From assembly GCA_009760855.2 (NCBI GenBank), contig WPIO01000008.1:2254501-2318500 (forward strand): DNA of 64,000 nucleotides, in the 5' to 3' direction. The stretch comes from Cristatella mucedo. Taxonomy: Eukaryota; Bryozoa; Phylactolaemata; Cristatellidae. Below, piece after piece: positions 1 through 11,400 of the stretch; within the stretch, counting starts at the first letter, position 1, and every line of letters begins with the position of its first letter. The notes below the pieces were generated by a model. The model saw nothing but the letters and a program-made list of their open reading frames with translations. It did not search any database and was not told the DNA's origin. A program made the position numbers and the translations under genes.

Positions 1-1254
1 AAGCGTAAGGTTTTTCTCACCAGCAGCCGACAAAGCTACAAATTTATGCGAACAACTAGACATGCAAGCCGAGATGCCGGCTGAAAGATTCCGATGTTCA
101 CCGTACCAATCTGAATGTGACGTTCGATGCGACCCTCTCGTCGATGCTTTGCACAAATAAATTCAAATTGCAGTTCTTTCACACAATTGACGTCAATCTT
201 GTCTGCCTTGGTGAGTGGTTTGCTATGTTGAGCATGCAGAGTTGTCGTGGTGGATATCGAGAAGACAGAGAGCTGTCAGAAGAGCTTTGATCGCTTTTGC
301 ATTCACTCTCACCCGATTGCTCTGTTGGACTAAATTCTGAAATCCGGCCTCATAAAAGATTCTCCCCATTGTAATGGCATCTTTATGAATCACCCGTTCA
401 ATGCCTGCCAGCGTTACAAACGGAGAGCAAAGTTTCTCTACATTAGAGCTCATCAAATCCTATTTATGCTCACCTATGGCTCAAGAGAGGCTTTGTGAAT
501 TAGCAATGATAGCCATCGAACATGAGCTTGATTGATTGCAGCTTTCGAGACTCGCGCATGGTTCGCGCCGTATTCCTCTTTGAGTGGAAAATTGAAATAC
601 GTAAAGTGTTTAACATAAAAATGAAATCTCATACAGATAAAAAATAAAAAGCTAAACACTAACCACGAATGCAACATAAAATATCGAGTTTGAATGGGGG
701 CACAAAACCGGAAAGTGGTAAGGAGCCTCTAAAAGTCGTTCGCAGGGTCTGGCTAACGTCTAATGGGGTTCATTTAAGTTTTCGTTCGGGCCGCCTTTGT
801 TTTGTCCTGATTTGTAAGATCGAGTAGCGGTACTTCTTCGATGAGCCGTGATGGCACACTAGGTAAGGCGGTTGCTTTTCACGGCCTCGGTCCCGAGGTC
901 TTGGGTTCGAATCCTGAGGTGGGCGATCCTTTATCAACGTTGCAAGTGGTGGTGATAGCCGTAAACGCTCTTCTGTCGCTATACAAAAGAAGCTGTGAAA
1001 TTAGCTAGTATTTCTATTTCCATTTCTTAAACAAGTGACTCGTATCGAAACAGCACTGCATAGCATCGTAGGCGAGCAGTTATTAGCGAAAGGCTTAGGA
1101 ACCTTGTTTTCGACCAAAAATGTTGCTCCGGTTCACTCAAGTCACATATTAGAGCCGTCTCTGTCTTGGCGTAATCCTAACTACACCTGCCAATGTTCTG
1201 TTTGGCTTCGGGGGAGGGGTGGATCCTCATTTTTAGCCATATAGTGCACCACCA
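1..1254. other. 5' flank or first intron of alpha-A; no gene recognised
   Basis: It contains one SINE-A (840-1015). The lysine-rich N-terminal exon expected for alpha-A was searched for and not seen, so it is outside the window or too diverged. A 77-codon - strand frame at 223-456 has no family I recognise. Confidence 0.6.
840..1015 (+). repeat. SINE-A copy (tRNA-derived)
   Basis: The copy has an A-box-like TGGCACACTAGG and a B-box GGGTTCGAATCC about 55 nt later, then a conserved body (GGTGGTGATAGCCGTAAA). It is the reference copy of a family found six times in the window. Confidence 0.8.
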
Positions 1255-1255
1255 G

Positions 1256-1318
1256 AAACTTGATATGCACAAGACAGTCACCAGCCTGAAGGAGAAACTA
1301 GACCGTCCCTATCCGACT
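1256..1318 (+). CDS. Candidate alpha-A exon 2 (cytoplasmic N-terminus)
   Basis: These 63 nt lie between a CAG acceptor and a weak GTTTAT donor and are phase 0 at both ends. They read DMHKTVTSLKEKL, then DRPYPT, and would lead into GLTQAR of the next exon. The pattern D-x-H...L...L...T followed by GLT matches the 60-nt exon 2 of alpha-B. The fit is suggestive, but the donor is poor and the similarity short. Confidence 0.35.
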
Positions 1319-1654
1319 GTTTATTAAGGTTATTTTAGTAACGTATTTAGCGGCCTCAGCTGCTGCTGCTAGCTGCTGCGCTACGCCGCCTGCTTCTTAA
1401 TTCGCTCACCTCCAAACTGTATTGAAAGCGGTTAGAAACGAGAAATTGGCTGCAGCTTGCAGGGCATGCGGCACGTGTACAAAGTTTCGCTTACGCACGG
1501 GCTTGTTGTTTTACCTGTCGCTAATGCATCTGCCTATCAATTAGAAATTAGATGGCTATGTTTTGTCAGTCGGTAAAGGACCGAATGAATGGCCGCAAGC
1601 CGGCGATTGATGTGCGCTTGCTGCCAGGCGAGGGACTTTCGTCTCTGGCAATAG

Positions 1655-1861
1655 GGTCTGACGCAAGCGAGGGCACGAGAGATCCTAGCACGAGACGGGC
1701 CGAACCGGCTGACGCCTCCGCCGACCGATCCCGAGTGGCTGAAGATGGCCAGACAGATGTTCGGTGGCTTTTCTATCCTGCTGTGGCTAGGCGCCATCCT
1801 CTGCTGGGCCTCGTACGCAGCAGAGAAAGTTCAAAGCCCGAGCGGTGCGCCGACTGACAAC
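1655..1861 (+). CDS. alpha-A exon 3: N-terminal cytoplasmic segment and M1
   Basis: The exon starts after GCAATAG and ends at GTAAGG. It encodes [17 protein letters not shown], then [14 protein letters not shown] and the M1 helix, ending in TDN before the M1-M2 loop. Phase is 0 at both ends. It is one codon longer than the alpha-B exon, the extra residue falling in the extracellular M1-M2 loop. Confidence 0.93.
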
Positions 1862-2380
1862 GTAAGGCAATGCCCTGCTCATCTTCGTGCGAGTTATTCT
1901 CTCTTGAGCATACTTTGTCGGAGCGCGTGCAATTATTTGAGGGGCCTTAACGCTAGCGCTTACATGGCTAATGGGATTTAGATCGAAAGAAAGTTTCCAG
2001 TTAATGCAGCTACCATTGGTGCGTTCTTCAAAAACGCAGACCTCACGTCGTCGTATTTTTTTCAGTAGAGTTATACTAGGAGCTACGCTGCCAATGGCAA
2101 GCTGCTGTGCTGCCGACCGATCCTCTGGCCCTCTCCCCATCATAGTCGAGGGTGCATCAGAGAGGAAGGAGAACTATAGAGACAGATAGAGGGGAGAGAG
2201 AGTGAAAGTGAATGAGAGTGTGAGAGAGATGAGGAGAGAGGCAGTGACAGAAGAGAGGGTCAGGGAGGGTGGGAGGGAGGGAGGAGCAGACAGGCAGAAA
2301 AGAAAGATGGATGGATGGATAGATGGAAAGAAACACTGACATTAAGAGGTAATGAGAGTACGAGAGAGGTAGACATTGAG

Positions 2381-2425
<45 letters not shown>

Positions 2426-5400
2426 TTTGAGTTTGCGGGAGCTGAGTTGGCTCCAATGCATTGTATAGCTCGTGAAGACTAGAAAGAAAAGGCATACAGC
2501 AACATCCTTTCAGAAGAAGCATGCTGCTGCTTGCCATCAAGTGTCATACCGTCCAGTCATCAGCTTCACGCCGAGGCTAATCGCTAAGTTTTGCCGACCC
2601 ATCAATTGAGGTACTACTAACCTGGACTGAGCCAGCAGCGACCTGGTAGAGTCGGCTAACATAGACGACCGATGCCGATCTGTGTGAAAACGACCCAACT
2701 CTACTGCCTGAGTAGGATGGGTATGCTTTCCAGGCCTTGGCACAATCTGAATTACCTAGGCCAACAGCGTGTAGGACTCCTTAAGCTAGCTTGTGTTGCA
2801 TATGTACTATACATGGTGTCATTTTGAATTCTTCCAGGGACCCGCTGATGGTAATTATAATAGTAATACATTCGGTGAGCCGTGATGGCACACTGGGTAA
2901 GGCGGTTGCTTTCATGACCTCGGTCCCAAGGTCATGGGTTCGATTCCTGTGGTGGGCGATCCTTTATCGCCACTGCAGGTGGTGGTGATAGCCGTAAAGG
3001 CTCTTCTGTCGCTATACAAAAAGAGGCTGTTTAAGCAGCTAGGATTTATTTATTACATTTGTATTGCACCCTCAGAGAACTGATAGTCTTTCTGGTCACT
3101 TTGATATGTACTGTAAATGTAGCATGGCCGTATAGTTATTGTTAACATGCACAGTGTCATCATGCATAAAATGCTTAGTGGTAACATGCATAATGTCAGC
3201 ACTTACAAGGATGCAAAGAAAAATCACAAGGACTCAGTGAATGGTTTGAGAACTATGTGCGTGTGTAGCTTCTTTTTAAATTTCGTCAAGTCAGGGATGT
3301 CGTGACGTCAGTCGGGAGTGAGTTCCAGGCTTTTTAAGCATTCAAACTAAAGGCATGGTCTCCAAAGGATTCGAGGTTGGTTCGAAGGAAAATCTGAACA
3401 ATTTGAGTCAGGAGGAAAGCCGACGAACCGATTTCCGGCCTGGTTGTGGAGTAGTTCTGATTGGTAGGTTAGTCAGAGAATGAAGAGACCTAAAAGTGAG
3501 TGACAAAACCTTGAAGTCGACCCACTGCTTGATTGGGAGCCAGTGCAGGTCGGCTAGAACAAATGTAATTTGGAAACTGTGACACTTAAGACAGACAAGC
3601 CTAGCTGCAAAGTTGTGCACCTACTGTAAGCACCTGATTGCACCAACATGCAGTGAGCTACAAAAGTCAAAACGGGATGTCGCAAATGCATGGGACAGCT
3701 AGGATGTAGTATCCCTCTCTAAGCAAGCTCGAATTTGTGCAAGCTTACATAGCTAGCTGGACGTAGGCAGAGTTGACTGTGGAGTTAATGTGGTCATCTG
3801 ATGAGAGGTCACTTTGGAAGTGTTTATCGTAAGTAAAATGAATATAATTCAATTGTATAGCGCCCTAAGAGAACGTAATTTTTTTTCAGGGCGCTTCACA
3901 TATGCCTCGGGGCTCGAGCCCACGACTTCGGTCAGAGTGAGCACCTTAAACTAGTGGGCAAAACCAGCTCGATTTCGTGCAGATGCAGATGCAGGGGAAT
4001 ATCCTGGCAGAGCCGATTTTTGTGAAGCTTTCCAATTTCTGAGTCACAGTAAGCTTGCCCATAACTAGTAAGTTGGTTTTATCGTCATTAAATTTGAAAA
4101 ATTTAGCGGTCATCCATGTGCGGATATAAGCAATACATGCAGCAAGGGAGTTGAGAAAGTTCGCCATGCTTACGGGCTGGGAGGAATCAAAGCATAGGTA
4201 TGTAGCCGAGTTCCAGGGATCAGAGGCTAATTCCCGCCCAGCCCCGCCATGCTCAGGCCACGCCACTGCTCACCATGCCAGCGTAAGACGAGCAGCTGTC
4301 AGGTTAAACCTCTGTAATATCGCATGCACCAACAACAACAGGGCAACTAAACAAGTCTACACGGAGGGTCCTATACAAAGTATACTATAGGGGCGCAAGA
4401 CAGTTGCAACTTCCCTTACCCAAGAGCCACGGTGACCGTCACCCCACATCCGGCCATACCAATAGATCAGACCCCTGTCTAGCCGGTGACCCTTGCCATA
4501 TTACAGCCGTCCCGTCCCAGCCAACCGAACTTAGCCTGGGTATAGGTACAGCTGTGTATCGTTGGCATAGAAGTGAAAGCCTAGATTATGCTTGGCGATA
4601 ACATCGGAATGAGGGGGAATATAAATTGTGAAAAGATGCCGACCAAGTGCAGAGCTGAGGAATTGAAAATTGCAGCTTTTCTGATTTCGTTGGATAAAAC
4701 TAATGGCAACTAAAGTCTGTGCTGACTTTTCAGTATTGTCATTCTTCAAGTCTTGACGCAGAAAGGTTATCGTTGGTAGAAACCAACGATTCATCGTAAA
4801 ACGAACTGCATCAAAACTAAAGATCGTGATCTGTGTAGCTGCTCAGATGAGGCACGGCGTACTGTAGCAGCTGAGCTCAGGGAGGCGGAGCAAGACTATC
4901 AGCACTATCGATAATCTAGTGCCTTCGTTCTGAGCGTTTGCTCTGGCCAATCAAATCTTTGCTGATATAGAGATAGCATCGAGTTTTCTCATTCGTTGTC
5001 ATTAACCGTTTGAGTTTGTTTGACATGCTTCGGTCAAAAGCGGCCTCGGTTTTTCCTGGCTATGTAACTTGCACATCAGACCTCAGAGGTTGAACATGGC
5101 TCCCACTTGAGCGTTGCGGCCTTTCAAAAAAGATTTGCTGACATCTTGCTGGCTACTACAGGGGTGCAGCACGAATTGGGCTGCGTGCGTATGCACACTC
5201 ATCTTTTCGTGAGACCGCCAATGTGCGGTCGTAATTTTGCTAGTCGGTCTGAAAGCACGGATTTTCACACGAAACGCTCGAATGACCAGCGCAGAGCAAG
5301 AGGCTAAAAGCGTTTGCCCTTTGAGTTAAGTCGCACCTTGATTTCCTGGCCCATAACTGTCTGCGCCAAGCAGGTTTCGTCGTCGCCTGCTCTCGCACCC

Positions 5401-8400
5401 TCTGGAATTTCCAGTGCATGCCTGGCAGTCCGCGTAGCCCAGAGGCCAGCGTCTTTGCTAACTCAGGATCTCCGGTGCGCGTCACTCGCGTGTTCGAATT
5501 CAACTGCCCGTTGTTGTGTTGCTCAAGAACTGACACTTGCAATAACCGAGATGCTGCAGTGCCTACTTAGCGCCCTTCCCTCGACGTGCGAAGAGATAGC
5601 AGCCCGACAGGGGTGCTACTGATGCACCGTCGAAACCTGGCCACGAGCTTAGCCCGAGCATCACAGCCCCGAGACCGTGCAAGTTACTTTTCAGGTTTTC
5701 AGGTTTTCATGTTTGACTCGATGATGCAAGCGCCATCCATTCTTCGTTCAGCTTTTTCTAGGCGTTGTGCTGGTGCTGGTAGTACTGTCGTCCGGTTTCT
5801 TTTCGTACTACCAAGAATCGAAATGCTCAGAGATCATGAAATCTTTTGCTAAGTTGATGGCACAAGTAAGTCGCTAGTCTGCAGTCGCCGTGCCTAAAGA
5901 AGGCGCCTCGGCGATCTGCCTCTGGTCGAAGAGTTTTCTTGCTAAGCCGACAGGAAGCTCCTGCTCGTGAAGAGAGCTTCGCATCTCTGTTTAATAATAA
6001 TAATAATAATATTGCACTTGATAAAGCGCCCTCAGAGAACTTAATCTCTTTCTAGGCGCTTTACATTTGCTGCAAAGTGATACGCAATAGAATAGTAAGT
6101 AAAATCATGCATGAAAAACAAACAAAATGAATAATCAAATAAACAAACAAAATAATAATGTTTGATCTACCGTGCTACTTCCTGCTACGGCATTGCATTC
6201 CACCAAAGCAGTTCAAGTCGGAGGAGGTCGTTATATTTCACTCTTAATTCAATGAAAAAATTAATGTATGCTCTTGGACATCGCACGTTGTATAGGCAAC
6301 GCTTGATAAGAGACCTAAAAAGGGAGCCTTTATAAGAATTATACATTTGATACATTTAATAATAATAATATCAGAATAATAAATTTAATATAGTGCCCTC
6401 AGAGAGCTCAATCTCTTCTTGCCACGGCTTGGCTCCTTCATACCTAGCTGAACAGCTGCACCAGTTTTTGTGCAGCGACAACTACTCTCCAGCTGCCGAC
6501 TATGGCACATTCTTTCCAGCTGTCCTGAGCCGCTACTTCCAATGCTACTCACTACCTCAACTGCTCTCCTGACTTAGCTATGCTTCTCACTTCGTCTTTG
6601 TTGCATGAGATGAAGTCTGTTGGCTACCAAGTGCATACCGAAAGCCGCTTTGGCTGTGAGTGCGCTATAAACAAACTCTTGGGTAACACCTACATAGCAT
6701 ATGTGGCTTTGTGGAGTTAAAGACGGAGTTACTTACGGCGATAAACTACTGGCGATTTTTTTAATCGAGTTGTTCCACCACATGAAACCTGCAGAGCAAG
6801 CGAATCTGTCGTCACCATACTTCAAAAAGAAAGAGAGAGAGAGAGAGAGTGTGTGTATGCAAAAGGAGCAGCTAATTTAGTGTCGACGGCAGTGTGAGTA
6901 GAGAGCGATAACGTTGCCGTGGCAGTTTAGCTGGATTTGTAAGAATGGAAGCACGGCGATGTGGTGGATGTGGCACGGTGTAGCCGATTGATCAGAGAGC
7001 TGCCGCTTAGAGCTCCTGAAAGCTTACTTTAGCAAGGACAAGCACGACTGGAACTCCCTGGACGGACCTGTGAGAAACACTTGTCTTCGAAAAGCTAGTC
7101 GCTAGCTAAGAGTATTCTTTTTAAAATTAACTGAGTTGAAGCCAATTCAGCTGGCGACAGGTGACTCTCGGAAGGTGCTGGCTAAAAATGGCAGGTTATA
7201 AAGTAGGGTAGCTGGCCGAGAGGTGGCGGCTGCACATTCGCACCAATCTGAGTCGGGGAGGGGGGTTGGGTGAGAATATTCCACGACCTGCACGTTGACC
7301 TATCGAGAAGTGCACTCGGTCCGGGCAGTCGGACTCGAAACCAATGGACGAGCAGTGCTTGCCAGCTCAAGAAGATTTGCAGTTCAAACCGTCAATGGCA
7401 TCGCCGTTGATGCGATGAAGCTACAGCCAAGTTCTTCCCACCAGTATTCAGAAGGCCTGCCTCCGAGATGGCGATTCGAGTGAAAGCGGCGTGTCGATGC
7501 ATTGCAGCTGCCAGGCGCGCCCCAGGTGACGAATTCGGCGACCATCGAATGGTCGTCGGTCCATTCAGCCTTTGGCAAATCCTGATACTGACCGCCAACA
7601 AGCTGCAGCAGCTGCTAGCGACGACTGAGCTATTGCGATTTGCGTCCACTAGTCGGCTTGCTCTGGCCTTAGAAGAAGCGGTGGCCGCTATTGGGAGAGT
7701 GGAACAAAAGAAGCCGTGGGCTTTCGGAGCATTGCGTCTTCTCTCGTAAGTGACAGTGATGGCTGCGTAAGCCATCCAAGAGCAGGAAGGGGAGGCGGTC
7801 ACAGTTGCACTTTCGTTTTTATTTTGCTAATTTTATTTCTTCTTTTACTTCACGTATTTCTTTTGCTTATTTTTTTGTTTTATTTTAATTTTTTTTAATT
7901 TTCATGCACGTCGCCAAGCTTTACTCACTTGCGAACGTCGCTTAGCAGAAGCGTTCGTCGTTCAAAAATGCGCAGCACAGGCTGAGCGTACAAATGCCCA
8001 GAGCCCGTCGATCGTCTGCCGGAGGAAGTGCCAGCTGTATTTTTTTTAGAAGCACTCAAAGGGTTCGTTAAGTTATCTAGTATCTCGTGAAGTGGCTTTC
8101 TAGGGGTGCATTTGTTCGCTCAGTGGAAGCGTTGGGAGTTTAACAAAGGAACGACGTGGAAACTCGTGAAAAGAGTGGAGGAACAGATTTGGAAAAAGTC
8201 GGTACAATTTTTGCATAAAAAAATTAAGACTTACTTTTTGACGACTGCCGACCGAAAGCAGGTACTCTGAGGAGCTCGGCTCCGGTTAGAGATAGGCTTC
8301 GCCCCTGCTAGTGCGGCCACTCGAACTGCATGCTTGTCGAATGCATGCGTTAATCGTGCATTCTTTTTTTAAAGACGAGACGAGACACCAGTTGATAGAG

Positions 8401-11400
8401 CTTGAATTGTTGCGGCAGATCTCTCCTTTTTAGAACGCGGTTGTCATTCGAGAAAGGCAGAAGATCACCTTGAAGGTGGAAGACGTGGTCATTGGCGATA
8501 TGGTCACGGTGAAGGCAGGAGATAGGATACCTGCCGACATTCGCATCGTGTCTTGCAGCGGCTTCAAGGTGCTGCCGATCACTGCAACTCCGTCGCGCTC
8601 ACTACTGGCTGCCGTTGGATCTCCCGCGCCCGAGCGTGGCAGCGAGCCTGCGTCGGTCGGTCGGTCGGCGGTGCCGGGGGGGGGGAGGCGCAAGCTGGTA
8701 ATGACGATTCGTTGCGCGCTCAGGTGGACAACTCGTCGCTCACCGGCGAGTCGGAGCCACAGTCGCGGTGTTCGGAGTGCACGAGCGAACTTCCTCTCGA
8801 AACGAAGAACCTCGCCTTCTCCTCAACGAACGCCGTCGAAGGTTCGATTGGACGAGCGAGGTGGCGGTCGGCCGAGTCCAGTTCTCGCTCGGGCTTCGGA
8901 GAAGCAGCTGCTTGCTGGCTGGCTGGCGTTCAGTTCTGGCGACAGCGAGCTACCGCTTGGGCTCTCGGCCACCCTGCGGCAGGGGAGGTGCTCGCGAGCT
9001 GCCGTTTGCTGCCTCGGAACCGCCCACCTGCTCCGCTAGATGCTCGCAGTCGCTGCTGAATGCGCAGCTTGGGAGAAATTGCAGATGAATTCCGTAGTCT
9101 GTGCATGCGAAATTCGAGATGCCGCTACGGAGGCTTGCTTCCCATTGGCAGCGTGCAGTGTTAGTTTCTATGGAACGTTATGTTTCTACACTCGCCGATC
9201 AGTCCGTGATTCTGCAGGTGGTGACATAGTTCAAGCGTAGAACGGCAATCTGCATGCGGCAAGAGCTCACCATGCAGATTTTTCCTAAAAGGAAAATCTG
9301 CATTGACAAAAGTCTCTGCTTCTTACATAATCCAGTGCCGGTTACAGAATAATTTCACAATTTACTTGCCGATTGCTGGCCTTTTTTGTGCATTCAGACC
9401 GCTTTCCGAACGGTGGTAAAATTTCGGAAATCTATAACCGATGCATTGGCATCGGTTATTCGCTTGATCACTATGGTATCCAGGTAAACACCGACTATTT
9501 CTTCAGTTTTTATTGGGCATAAATCCTACATACTTTCTGTGTGGTCGGGCCAGTCAGGGAAGGGCTGCCACTACAAAGTAACTGTACTGGCCTGACCGTG
9601 CCGCCGAATATGCTTGTATCTTTTGTTGTCTGGTTGCATTGAAACCCTATTATTGTTTGCTGTAGGACAACACACATTGACACATTTCCCGGAGATTCTG
9701 TGGCACAGTAGAGAGATGAACTATCCTAGACATAATGGTCGCTCATGCAAGCATGACTAAAGGTACATCTTCCATCCTCTCTATTAGGTACAGCTTGTGG
9801 AATCGTCGTTCGTACCGGAGACAGAACTGCCCTCGGCCGAATCGCATCTCTGGCATCTGGACTGAAAGCTCAAGAGACACCGATATCAAAAGAAATTGGC
9901 CGCTTTGTTCATCTTATCAGCGGACTGGCTTTTGCACTCGCCAGCACTTTCTTCGTCACAGCATTCATAATTGGTTACCACTGGCTCGACGCCATCATAT
10001 TCTTCATCGGAATCGTCGTTGCTAACGTCCCAGTGGGGCTCTTGCCTGCTGTCTCGGTGAGCCTTAAGCGTGTCGGCATTGGGCAGCCTGCTGCCAACTA
10101 TTGGCAACCAAACGTCGGCAACAGATGGGCTACACAGTTCCACGATGTCTTGAAATTTATAATAGTTATATGATCTTTACTACTTAGATGATTATAGATC
10201 AGTGGTACATTTCCATCACGATAGGCTCCCGATAGGCCCGATGGTAGCAGAGGTATTGCTTTTTCTCATGAAACCTGAACATGCAATTATAATTAAAATA
10301 ATAACATCGTATAGCGATCTAAGAAAACTATATATCTTTCTAAACACTTTACATTAAGTATGCTGCTAAGGAAGCATTTTATTGGTTATGGATACCGTGC
10401 ACAGTTTCAGCATGCAATGTTGACGCAAAGGACAATGCAAATGGACACAGCAAACGGTGTGAGGAACAGGTGCGTCTTTTTTGAGATGTCGTAAAATCAA
10501 GGGATGTCCTGCCATTAGTCGGGAGTAACTTTAAAGCTTTGGGAGCATACAAATTAAATACTGCCTCCAAAATATTTGAGGTTGGGCAAAGCTAAATGAC
10601 TTGAGTCAAAAGAGCTGCCGTTATGATGCCTTGCCTGATTGGGATGTAGTTTGGAAAGGTAACATGGAAGAAGAGAATGAATAGACCTGAAAGTAAGTGA
10701 CAAAACCTTGAAGTCGATACATTGCTTGATAGGTAGTCAGTGCAGATCGACGAGAAGTGTTGTAACGTTGCAACTGCGCCGATTGCGACAGACAAGCCTG
10801 GCTGCAGAGCTTTGCACCAACTGTACAGGCATTATTGCACAGGCCCCGAAGACCTGCAAGTGTAGCGAGTCACATAGGTTGGGATGGGATGTCGAAAATG
10901 CACGGACCAACTTGTTGTCGATTTCCTTGTGCGAGCTGTCCCAAATTTTTGAAATATTACTTCCTCGAAAGTAGGAAGACATGACTGTTAAGCTCGTCAG
11001 GGCTAGAGCCTATAATTTCTACTTGTGGCAGACACTATGGCCTTTGATGGCTGCTTACGGCCTGCTCATTGCTATGCACTTATGGCTCTGCAGACATCCT
11101 GTACCATCTGCAGAGCCCTCTGAAGATGGTAAAGTATTTAAGGGCTGATGCAGCTAAAGGAACATGAAGCTGCCTCGCGGAGTGCAGTTCCTACTTGTTC
11201 TAGAGGTTGGCACTGTTGGGTGTACGAGAAAATATTCGTGATTTCGTCGCAAGGACCTGTATATTTAATCAGTGCATTGTGGCATGCGTAATCGTTCGTT
11301 AAATTTCATCCTCTAAGGGGATGTCATGGCGGCGTGTCATTAGGAGTGAGCAGCAGGTTTTAGAGCTTCCGAACCGAATTGAAAGCACCGTCTGTAAAGG

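Noticed and set aside
840-1015. Functional tRNA genes at the A/B-box sites
   Set aside because: No cloverleaf acceptor stem was found, and the same head recurs with a long shared body, so these are SINEs.
2157-2540. - strand frame with His-Thr repeats and Ser/Leu-rich sequence
   Set aside because: It is a translation of the TG microsatellite and GA-rich tract.
7384-7802. Overlapping frames of 93-136 codons on both strands in an alpha-A intron
   Set aside because: No recognisable domain, no splice context and no repeat in the window. GC-rich chance frames are the simpler explanation.
8470-9088. Three overlapping + strand frames of 106-189 codons
   Set aside because: They run through alpha-A exons 5 and 6 and the short intron between. 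Only the spliced frame with GDRIPADIR and TGES is real.
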